DNA of 9,119 bases, from NCBI GenBank assembly GCA_021160885.1, contig JAGHBR010000070.1, forward strand, positions 1-9,119, given 5' to 3'. Positions within the stretch are counted from its first letter, which is position 1; each line of letters begins with the position of its first letter. The translations under genes and the position numbers were made by a program. Positions 1-6,655 of the stretch are shown here, in pieces. The stretch is from Caldisericaceae bacterium (GTDB lineage Bacteria > Calditrichota > Calditrichia > Calditrichales > Calditrichaceae). The notes under the pieces are model-generated. The model was not told the DNA's origin. It searched no databases and worked only from the letters and a program-made list of their open reading frames with translations.

Positions 1-52
1 GTGCGGACAGATTGCTAACTTGTTTTGTTGTAAAAACAAAAAAAATAGTATT

Positions 53-1786
53 ATGGATAAAAAACAGATTATTAAAATTTTAGAAGAAATTGGTCGTCTG
101 CTGGAAATAAAAGGGGAAAATCCGTTTAAAGCACGGGCTTATTACAAGGCGGCCAGGCAAATTGAAGTTTTGCAGGAAGACATCACAGAATTGGTCAAGC
201 AAAATCGATTAAAGGAGCTAAAAGGCGTTGGGGAGGCGCTGGCACAAAAAATTTCTACTCTGGTAACTACTGGTCAGTTGCCTTATTACGAAAAACTAAA
301 GGCGTCGGTGCCGGAAGGTTTGTTAGAGATGCTAAAAATTCCTGGTATGGGGCCCAAAAAGGTTAAAACAGTTTATGAAAAATTAGGCATTACGACCGTC
401 GGTGAATTAGAATATGCCTGTCTGGAGAACCGACTCAGAGACTTGCCTGGTTTTGGGCTTAAAACCCAGGAAAAAATTTTAAAAGGCATTGAGTTACGAA
501 AAAAATACAAGGAACGCTTTCATTTACCAGTAGGCCTGGAAGAAGCCGATCGCCTAAAAGAACATTTAATTCAACTCAGGGAAATTAAGCAAATTGAAAT
601 TGCCGGCAGTTTACGGCGCAAAATGGAAACAGTAAAGGACATTGACCTGTTAGTCGCCTGTACATCTGAAAATCGTGAAAAGATTGCCAAACATTTCGTT
701 AATTATCCTGAAGTGGATTCTGTCACCGGTCAGGGACGAACTAAAGCCAGTGTTGTTCTCAAATCTGGCCTGGCTTGCGATTTACGCATGGTTGACGAAA
801 AACAGTTTCCATTTGCCTTGCAGTACTTTACCGGAAGTGCTGAACATAATACGGCTTTGCGGCATAGGGCAAAAAAGATGCATTTCACGCTAAATGAATA
901 TGGTCTCTTTCCCGATCATAAAGAAAAGTCAGTAGATTGTCGAAATGAACAGGAAATTTACCAGGCGCTGGGCTTAAGTTACATTCCGCCGGAACTTCGG
1001 GAAAACACGGGTGAGATTGAAGCTGCTGAACAGGGTCAGTTACCGGAATTAGTGGAACTTAAAGATTTAAAAGGCTTGTTTCATGTTCACACCACTTACA
1101 GCGATGGAGCTAACACGATCGAAGAAATGGCCCGGCGGGCAATGCAAATGGGCTTTGAGTTCATTGGCATTTGCGACCATAGTAAATCGGCCTATTATGC
1201 CAACGGCCTGACAGAAGATCGCGTAAAGCAACAGCACCAGGAGATTGATCAATTAAACGACAAGTTGGCGCCCTTTACCATTTTAAAGGGCATCGAGGTT
1301 GATATCTTGGTTGACGGATCGCTGGATTACGACGACCAAACACTGGCTACTTTTGACTTTGTGATCGCTTCGGTTCATTCTTCGTTTAATTTACCTGAAG
1401 AAGAGATGACCGAACGCATCTGCCGGGCGTTGCGTCATCCATTGGTTAATATGTTAGGCCATCCTACCGGAAGACTCTTGCTGGGTCGGGAGCCTTATGC
1501 GTTGAATATGGAAAAAATATTAGACACGGCGGCCAGGTTTAATAAAATAATTGAAATTAATGCCAATCCGTATCGGCTGGATATAGACTGGCGCGAAGGG
1601 CTTAAGGCTAAAAAGATGGGGATCAAAACCGCCATTAATCCGGATGCCCATAGCCTTGAAGGATTGTCTGACTTTGAATTTGGCCTGTTCATAGCACGTA
1701 AAGCCTGGTATTCAAAGGATAAAGTTTTGAATACTTTTTCGATCGATCAGGTAAAAGCATTTTTTGAAAAACAGCGCAAGGCATAA
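53..1786 (+). CDS. polX: DNA polymerase/3'-5' exonuclease PolX (family X polymerase with PHP domain)
   Basis: Cytoplasmic repair polymerase that fills short gaps in base excision repair, with a metal-dependent 3'-5' exonuclease in the C-terminal PHP domain. The 577-residue protein has the usual length for bacterial PolX. Helix-hairpin-helix segments lie near residues 55-75 and 95-120 (KGVGEALAQKI, PGMGPKKV). The polymerase motif GSLRR is at 185-189, and the three metal-binding aspartates appear as D196, D198 and D243. The PHP domain (about 338-575) keeps its metal ligands: H344-V-H346, D351, D375-H376, E415, H442, H470 and D531-A-H533. Both activities therefore look intact. I chose ATG 53 because the family normally begins at this point (MDKKQIIKILEEI); an in-frame TTG at 20 would add 11 unlike residues. 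No strong ribosome binding site is visible. Function is known from family members such as Bacillus subtilis PolX. Confidence 0.95.
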   Translation: MDKKQIIKILEEIGRLLEIKGENPFKARAYYKAARQIEVLQEDITELVKQNRLKELKGVGEALAQKISTLVTTGQLPYYEKLKASVPEGLLEMLKIPGMGPKKVKTVYEKLGITTVGELEYACLENRLRDLPGFGLKTQEKILKGIELRKKYKERFHLPVGLEEADRLKEHLIQLREIKQIEIAGSLRRKMETVKDIDLLVACTSENREKIAKHFVNYPEVDSVTGQGRTKASVVLKSGLACDLRMVDEKQFPFALQYFTGSAEHNTALRHRAKKMHFTLNEYGLFPDHKEKSVDCRNEQEIYQALGLSYIPPELRENTGEIEAAEQGQLPELVELKDLKGLFHVHTTYSDGANTIEEMARRAMQMGFEFIGICDHSKSAYYANGLTEDRVKQQHQEIDQLNDKLAPFTILKGIEVDILVDGSLDYDDQTLATFDFVIASVHSSFNLPEEEMTERICRALRHPLVNMLGHPTGRLLLGREPYALNMEKILDTAARFNKIIEINANPYRLDIDWREGLKAKKMGIKTAINPDAHSLEGLSDFEFGLFIARKAWYSKDKVLNTFSIDQVKAFFEKQRKA

Positions 1787-1965
1787 AAGTAACGTTCTTT
1801 AGCGAGACGTAAAAAATTAGAAGTGAAAAAGCTGAGGTTTAAAGTATGAGAATAGTGCGACTCTCTGGAGTTACCTGGATTGCGTGTTTTAAAAATGTGT
1901 CTAAGTTGGCTGAATTTTAGTTGCTGCATTGTTGTTTTATAGCAAATGTTAAATTTAAATAAATT

Positions 1966-1971
1966 AGGGTG
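1966..1971 (+). promoter_or_regulatory. Ribosome binding site deciding the plsX start
   Basis: AGGGTG lies 6 bases before ATG 1978. An in-frame GTG at 1969 falls inside this motif and has no site of its own, so ATG 1978 is the better start. Confidence 0.6.
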
Positions 1972-1977
1972 AACATC

Positions 1978-3027
1978 ATGGACATTAAAATTATTGTGGA
2001 TGCCATGGGCGGTGACTTTGCTCCCAAAGAACTGGTTTTAGGAGCTATCCGTGCTCTGAAAAAATTCAATGATTTGCAAATCATTCTGGTAGGTGATGAA
2101 AAGCAAATTAATCCGATTGTCGAAGGAGAGGCGGGGGATTTCAATCTGGAAATAGTACACACCGATCAGTTTATTACCATGGACGAATCACCCAAAAAAG
2201 CCATTAATGAGAAAACTAAAGCCAGTATTAATGTGGGAATGCAGCTTTTAGCTGAAGATAAGGCTGATGCCCTGGTTTCTGCTGGTTTAACCGGCGCGAC
2301 AATCCTTTCGGGGGCCAAATATTTACCAATGATTCCCGGTATTGAACGAACTGCACTAGCCACTATTTTCCCAACGGCGCGCATGCATCCCAGTAATCAT
2401 GGCCTTTCTTTAATGATTGATGTAGGCGCCACGCTGCACTGTACGCCTAAACAACTGGTACATTTTGCTTACATGGGCAGCTACTATGTTTCGCATGTAT
2501 TGGATATTCCTCAACCAAGGGTCGCATTGCTGAACAATGGAACTGAAGAGACCAAAGGGGGCGAAGTCTTGGTTAAAACCTATCAATATTTAAAAGATGC
2601 ACCGGGCATTAATTTTATTGGAAATATAGAGGGTAATGATATTCTGAAAGGTGTGGCCGATATCATTGTTACCGAGGGCTTTGTCGGGAATATTGTTTTA
2701 AAGACTCTGGAAGGCGCCAGCGAAATTCTAAAACATGCCGGACGTTATGCCTACCGTAAAAGATTAACCTGGAAGGTAGGTCTGGCTTTGCTCAGCTCCG
2801 GCGTTCGTCAACTGAAAAAACGGACTGATTATTCGGAATACGGCGGAGCGCCTATTTTAGGATTTAAAAAAATTGTCATTAAAGCCCATGGACGTTCAAA
2901 CGCCAAGGCTATTGCCAATGCCATTGCTGTGGCCCGTCAGTCAGTTGAACAAAAAATTGCTGAACACATCGGTGATTCTATTATGGAATTCAATAAGCAA
3001 CATCGGATAGATTTTATTGAAATCTAA
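1978..3027 (+). CDS. plsX: Phosphate acyltransferase PlsX
   Basis: Converts acyl-ACP and phosphate to acyl-phosphate, the acyl donor used by PlsY in the first step of phosphatidic acid synthesis; it is a peripheral membrane enzyme. The 349-residue product matches the family (about 330-350). The N-terminal signature VDAMGGDFAP covers residues 7-16. Further family blocks are MIDVGAT, LNNGTEETKGG (from 185), FIGNIEGNDI, TEGFVGN (232-238) followed by LKTLEG, and the C-terminal YGGAPILGF and HGRSNAKAIANAI. No catalytic block seems missing. The gene often sits between rpmF and fabH in other bacteria. Here it has polX 191 bases upstream and a long gene-free stretch downstream, so it is probably transcribed alone. 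No clear promoter could be assigned upstream. Confidence 0.96.
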   Translation: MDIKIIVDAMGGDFAPKELVLGAIRALKKFNDLQIILVGDEKQINPIVEGEAGDFNLEIVHTDQFITMDESPKKAINEKTKASINVGMQLLAEDKADALVSAGLTGATILSGAKYLPMIPGIERTALATIFPTARMHPSNHGLSLMIDVGATLHCTPKQLVHFAYMGSYYVSHVLDIPQPRVALLNNGTEETKGGEVLVKTYQYLKDAPGINFIGNIEGNDILKGVADIIVTEGFVGNIVLKTLEGASEILKHAGRYAYRKRLTWKVGLALLSSGVRQLKKRTDYSEYGGAPILGFKKIVIKAHGRSNAKAIANAIAVARQSVEQKIAEHIGDSIMEFNKQHRIDFIEI

Positions 3028-3248
3028 AATGAGGAAATAAGAAAGAGGTCTTACAACCTAAAAAATACCTACTGAGGTCACGGAGAAAGCACAGGAAATT
3101 TTAATTTCCCATTCAGCCGGGTTTCCGGAAGCCTTAGAGTTGCCCAACTTGACGAACTACGTTCACCTGTGGATGTATAGATAGGATTACACGGAATCAA
3201 TTACCGATGCCCCCTGCTTCTGCCCACAATCGTTAACCCAGTACTTCA

Positions 3249-3274
3249 GGGCTAAAGTCCCGGTTTTTTGTTTT
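3249..3274 (+). terminator. Possible Rho-independent terminator
   Basis: A short imperfect stem, GGGCT / AGTCCC with one bulged T, is followed by GG and then TTTTTTGTTTT. It lies 221 bases past the plsX stop and could end a long plsX transcript. The stem is weak (five pairs), and the same shape could belong to a dispersed repeat, so the call is tentative. Confidence 0.35.
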
Positions 3275-3371
3275 GAATATTTTAAAGATAGTGGCTATTG
3301 GGCGCGACATTCATAAGCAGCACTGAGGTTCTCCCTTTCCTTTGTAATTAATGCTCTTTTTTTAAGAATTC

Positions 3372-3405
3372 GGGATTAAATATGTTCATAAACTTATTTG
3401 ATCCC
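3372..3405. repeat. Inverted repeat with T-rich tail
   Basis: GGGATTAAAT (3372-3381) pairs with ATTTGATCCC (3396-3405) over ten positions with one T-G wobble, around a 14-base loop. The T-rich run TCTTTTATTTT follows. It could act as a weak terminator on the + strand or form the outer edge of the repeat element next to it. Confidence 0.35.
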
Positions 3406-3414
3406 TCTTTTATT

Positions 3415-3687
3415 TTCCCCCTTTCTAAAGGGGGAACTGAAGGAGGAATCTTTACCAAATAGGCTTATTTCTTATTCTTGTGCAAAGCCCTGAGTTTTGT
3501 TTATTCGTCAGGCTGAAAGGGAAATCGTTATAAGTATTCACAGAAACATCCTTAAATAAGGAGCCTGGATAAATCCAACTTCTAAGTGTCACTGCCCCAG
3601 CTTTAACTGTGTGGCCAAACCAGTGCTGATTTGGGATGGCTAAAACCCCTCCTTCTAACTCCCTTCCCTTTGTCAAAGGGAAGGGAG
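3415..3687. repeat. Candidate small non-autonomous repeat element bounded by inverted palindromes
   Basis: The left end is a palindrome with 10-base arms, TTCCCCCTTT-CT-AAAGGGGGAA (3415-3436). The right end has perfect 14-base arms, CTCCCTTCCCTTTG (3659-3672) and its complement (3674-3687), around one central T. Each has a tail pointing inward with the same eight bases: GAAGGAGG at 3439-3446 and its complement CCTCCTTC at 3648-3655. The two ends are thus diverged copies of one motif in opposite orientation, about 273 bases end to end, with no transposase inside. This fits a MITE-like element or two independently placed intergenic palindromes; the present sequence cannot separate these. No target-site duplication is obvious. 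Confidence 0.5.
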
Positions 3688-3818
3688 AATCTCAATGCAA
3701 GTTTGAAAGAATTGTTCTTTAAGCCTGGAATAATTTCTCTTCCCTGTCTGCAGGCAAGGATGACCGAGGCGAAAACCAAGGTCGAAAGAAGTCAAAATGA
3801 TGAAATTTACAATAAAAA

Positions 3819-3868
3819 TTGTCCAGGATCGGATTTATTCTGGACAACAATGATTTGAAATAATCATT
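3819..3868. promoter_or_regulatory. Two short inverted repeats upstream of the regulator gene
   Basis: TTGTCCAG (3819-3826) and CTGGACAA (3840-3847) are perfect 8-base inverted arms 13 bases apart. AATGATT (3849-3855) and AATCATT (3862-3868) follow at once. They lie about 110-160 bases before ATG 3978. Fis-type domains bind inverted sites of this size, so these may be operators for autoregulation; that is inference. Confidence 0.3.
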
Positions 3869-3977
3869 CAGCCTGATCTTTGGTCACCTACCAATGCAGA
3901 TTGTATCTTTCTTTTTATCTAAAATAAAATCATTTGTTGTCGATACTATTTCCCACAAGTCGGGTAATGGTAAAGAG

Positions 3978-5327
3978 ATGCAATACAAAATCGCCTTTAT
4001 TTCAGATAGATTGGTGGAATTCCAGGATTTTTTAAAAAGGAATCTTAACGGCGAATACCGGATGGATTTGTATGAACACATTGAAGCTATTCGAAAATCC
4101 ATTCAAATGATTTATTATGATTTATTCATCATAGATTTAAAAGATGAATGGCTAACGGTGCCTCCCTGGCTTTTGGAACAAGCTAATCACCAGTATTATT
4201 TTCAATTTATCTTCATTTCAGATTTTCCCCTGCCTCAAACCTTAAACAAAAAGTTAGGGGAAAAGATTTATCAGGTAATGAGCTTTGGGGATGCTAAAAT
4301 TTCGTTAAGCGATGTTTTCCGGGAAGTTCAAAAGGTAGTAGAAAAACGCCAGTACAGAGATTTTAAACTTCCTTCTCGCGTACGCTGGCGCCCGGATCGC
4401 CTGGTTGGTAACCATGAAGAAATAAAACGTGTCAATGAGTTTGTTGAAATAATCAGCAAGGCGTCTTACACGCCCTGTCTTATTCGCGGAGAAACCGGTA
4501 CCGGTAAAGACCTGGTTTCGTACATCATTCATTCCAACGGAGTAAAACAACCTGGTCCATTCATCATAAAAAATTGTGAATTTGCCACTGCTAATGAGTT
4601 AATGGCCGACATATTTGGTCTGATGGCTGAAAATGGCAGTTCAGCAAGTTCCAGAAAAGGTTTGATTGAACAGGCGGCTGGCGGCACTCTTGTATTAAAA
4701 AATATTGAACGATTGCCGGCAGAGGTTCAGCACAAGTTACTTTTGTATCTGGATAGTCACATTATTAAACCTGTTGGCAGTGAAAAACCAAAACGTGTGG
4801 ATGCGCGCATTATTGCCCAAACACGTTTTGATCTGGAAAAATTTGTTAAAAATGGCAGTTTTAACCCGGAATTGTATTTTCATTTAAAAAGCTTCGAAAT
4901 TTACTTACCTCCATTACGTGAACGAAGACGAGATATTCCGCTGTTGGTACGCTATTTCATTCAATATTTTAGTTTTCAGTACGCTAAAAAAATTCCTGCT
5001 ATTTCGCCAATGGCTATGAATGTTTTAAAAGATTATTATTGGCCTGGCAATGTGGAAGAGTTGAGAGAAGTGATTGAGCATGCCATCCTTACTCAAAGCG
5101 GGCCGGAAATTAATTTAAAAAACCTGCCCGACTATTTTAATGATTCGCGAAATATTCCGGAAGATGTGGATTTGCTAGGCAATTGTTCTTTAAAAGAAAT
5201 TGAACGCGTTCATATTGAGCGTGTGCTGGCTAAAATGAAAGGCAATAAATCCAAAGCAGCCGATTTTCTACAAATCTCCCGTACCACCCTCCGTGAAAAA
5301 TTAAAAAACTACGGTTTGGACAAATAG
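3978..5327 (+). CDS. NtrC-like AAA+/Fis regulator with degenerate ATPase and no GAFTGA loop
   Basis: The product (449 residues) has three parts: a receiver-like domain (1 to about 115), an AAA+ domain (about 142-370) and a Fis-type helix-turn-helix (about 405-449, GNKSKAADFLQISRTTLREK). Walker A is intact (GETGTGKD, 171-178, K177). Other key positions are lost. The loop after IFG (212-214) reads LMAENGSSAS instead of a GAFTGA-bearing sequence. Walker B is GGTLVLKN, with K241-N242 for Asp-Glu. Both arginine fingers are gone (FNPELYFHL, N296 and H302). Sensor II reads GNVEEL with E360 for Arg. The receiver keeps an Asp at 53 but lacks the full acidic pair and the late Lys. ATG 3978 begins the first receiver strand; ATG 3894 is in frame but has no ribosome binding site and would add 28 unlike residues. 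It probably binds DNA and perhaps ATP but should not activate sigma-54 polymerase. Target genes are unknown; lysA is next. Confidence 0.85.
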   Translation: MQYKIAFISDRLVEFQDFLKRNLNGEYRMDLYEHIEAIRKSIQMIYYDLFIIDLKDEWLTVPPWLLEQANHQYYFQFIFISDFPLPQTLNKKLGEKIYQVMSFGDAKISLSDVFREVQKVVEKRQYRDFKLPSRVRWRPDRLVGNHEEIKRVNEFVEIISKASYTPCLIRGETGTGKDLVSYIIHSNGVKQPGPFIIKNCEFATANELMADIFGLMAENGSSASSRKGLIEQAAGGTLVLKNIERLPAEVQHKLLLYLDSHIIKPVGSEKPKRVDARIIAQTRFDLEKFVKNGSFNPELYFHLKSFEIYLPPLRERRRDIPLLVRYFIQYFSFQYAKKIPAISPMAMNVLKDYYWPGNVEELREVIEHAILTQSGPEINLKNLPDYFNDSRNIPEDVDLLGNCSLKEIERVHIERVLAKMKGNKSKAADFLQISRTTLREKLKNYGLDK

Positions 5328-5328
5328 C

Positions 5329-5357
5329 TTGCTAAAAATTTAAGTATTTCTTAAGTT
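5329..5357 (+). promoter_or_regulatory. Weak sigma-70-like promoter candidate before lysA
   Basis: TTGCTA (5329-5334), 17 bases, then TAAGTT (5352-5357), which is a modest match to -35 and -10 boxes. A direct repeat TTAAGT at 5340-5345 and 5351-5356 is spaced by 11 bases, about one helical turn, and could be a protein-binding site. The 69-base gap after the regulator gene leaves room for a promoter, but read-through is equally possible. Confidence 0.25.
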
Positions 5358-5381
5358 AATTTACAAAGATAACAAACTTAC

Positions 5382-5389
5382 AAGAAGGA
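5382..5389 (+). promoter_or_regulatory. lysA ribosome binding site
   Basis: AAGAAGGA ends 7 bases before ATG 5397. It is the strongest ribosome binding site in the window and fixes the lysA start. Confidence 0.65.
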
Positions 5390-5396
5390 CCTGCTA

Positions 5397-6653
5397 ATGG
5401 GTACGCATTTTTATTATCAGGACCGCTATCTGTTTTCGGAGAAGGTCAACCTGCTTGAATTTGCCAGTCAAAATAAAACGCCATTTTATTTGTATTCCCA
5501 ATCTAAAATTGAGGAAAATTGTAAGCTGGTTTTAGAGGCCGGTAAATCATTGGACTTTTTACCCTGCTTTGCTCTAAAAGCCAACTACAATCCGGCTATT
5601 TTAAAGTTGATTCAATCACTTGGTTTTGGCGCTGATGTGGTCTCCGGCGGGGAATTACAGTTTGCTTTAAAGGCCGGCTTTTCAGCTGAAAAAATTGTCT
5701 TTGCCGGTGTGGGTAAAACAGCCGAAGAAATTGAGCTGGCCATTTCTACCGGTATTCATTCCATTAATATTGAATCGGTCGAGGAATTTGAGCTTGTTAA
5801 AAAAATTGCCCATCAATTGAGGAAAAATATTGCCATCGCTTTCCGCATTAATCCGGACATTGAAGCCCCTACTCATGATTACATCGCCACCGGCAAGCAC
5901 ATCAATAAATTTGGTATTCTGTTAAGCGATGCCCTGCGGCTTTACCGGAATGCTGCTGATGATCAGTGGTTAAATCCCATAGGTTTGCACGTGCACATCG
6001 GTTCGCAAATTTTAAAAGTTGAACCTTTCTTGAAAACGGCCGATTATTTGCTGGAATCCATTGAAAATCTGAAAGCCCGGGGCTTGCCTATAAGCGCTTT
6101 AGATCTTGGCGGAGGGATCGGAATCGATTATTCAGAAAATATATTCTCCCTGCCTCGCTGGCCGTTAAAAGAAATTTTACCCGCTTTTTTGCAAAAATTT
6201 AAAGGGCAAAATTTAAAGATCATGCTTGAATTGGGACGGGCCATTGTGGGAGATGCAGGACTGTTGATTACAAAAGTTTTGTACCGTAAACAAACGCCTT
6301 TAAAAAAATTCATCATTGTCGATGCGGCCATGAATAATTTGTTACGTCCCAGTCTTTACAATGCTTACCATCCGATTGTGCCCTTGCAAATATCTGAAAA
6401 AGAAAAAGAGGTGGTTGATGTGGTGGGGCCGGTTTGCGAGAGTGGTGATTTTTTGGCTCAGAATCGGGAATTGCAGGCCGTAGAAGCTGGCGACTATCTG
6501 GCTATTGGCGGCACGGGCGCTTACGGTCAGGCCCTGGCTTCCAACTACAATTTGCGCCCTATGATCCCTGAATATATGGTTAAAGAAGAGCAGACAAAAA
6601 CGATTTTTAAAGGTGAAACAATAGAACAAATAGCTAACAAATACGAGTGGTAA
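5397..6653 (+). CDS. lysA: Diaminopimelate decarboxylase LysA
   Basis: PLP enzyme (fold type III) that decarboxylates meso-diaminopimelate to L-lysine, the last step of the bacterial lysine pathway, in the cytoplasm. The 418-residue length is normal. FALKANYNP carries the PLP lysine K61. HVHIGSQI (H200) and DLGGGIGIDY (glycines 238-240) bind the cofactor phosphate. ELGRAIVGDAG (E278, R281) and GPVCESGDF (C347, E348) are substrate-site blocks, and GAYGQALASNYNLRP holds Y376. These are the features of DapDC rather than ornithine decarboxylase, mainly the CESGD block, so specificity is fairly secure. The TAA stop overlaps the start region of alr, 2 bases away, so the two genes form one unit. A weak promoter candidate lies in the short gap upstream. 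An intact copy with no oddities. Confidence 0.95.
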   Translation: MGTHFYYQDRYLFSEKVNLLEFASQNKTPFYLYSQSKIEENCKLVLEAGKSLDFLPCFALKANYNPAILKLIQSLGFGADVVSGGELQFALKAGFSAEKIVFAGVGKTAEEIELAISTGIHSINIESVEEFELVKKIAHQLRKNIAIAFRINPDIEAPTHDYIATGKHINKFGILLSDALRLYRNAADDQWLNPIGLHVHIGSQILKVEPFLKTADYLLESIENLKARGLPISALDLGGGIGIDYSENIFSLPRWPLKEILPAFLQKFKGQNLKIMLELGRAIVGDAGLLITKVLYRKQTPLKKFIIVDAAMNNLLRPSLYNAYHPIVPLQISEKEKEVVDVVGPVCESGDFLAQNRELQAVEAGDYLAIGGTGAYGQALASNYNLRPMIPEYMVKEEQTKTIFKGETIEQIANKYEW

Positions 6654-6655
6654 CA

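Larger units (their letters stand above)
3028..3977. other. Gene-free stretch rich in hairpins and repeats
   Basis: About 950 bases with no convincing gene on either strand. The few open frames (up to 75 codons) run through palindromes and lack ribosome binding sites. In order it holds a palindrome GGAAATT-TT-AATTTCC (3094-3109), a palindrome at 3120-3133, a hairpin followed by a T-run (3249-3274), a 10-base stem with a 14-base loop (3372-3405), two strong palindromes in inverted orientation (3415-3436 and 3659-3687), and two short inverted repeats before the regulator gene (3819-3868). The stretch 3072-3095 (ACTGAGGTCACGGAGAAAGC and on) resembles a degenerate spacer repeat I recall from several environmental genomes, but I cannot confirm that here. 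A structured RNA is possible but matches no family I recognise. Confidence 0.7.

Noticed and set aside
1969..1977. GTG start for plsX
   Set aside because: It lies inside the ribosome binding site used by ATG 1978, and the family starts close to the DAMGGD block.
3452..3676. 74-codon frame on the - strand in the long gap
   Set aside because: It begins inside the 14-base-arm palindrome, has no ribosome binding site and matches no family I recognise; it fits better as part of the repeat element.
3631..3858. 75-codon + strand frame
   Set aside because: It crosses the palindrome at 3659-3687 and an operator-like repeat and has no ribosome binding site or recognisable domain.
3894..3977. Upstream ATG for the regulator adding 28 residues
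   Set aside because: No ribosome binding site, and the extra residues precede the first strand of the receiver-like fold, which starts naturally at 3978.
3028..3977. CRISPR array or tRNA gene in the long gap
   Set aside because: No regularly spaced direct repeats and no cloverleaf with a T-loop GTTCRA-type motif were found by eye.
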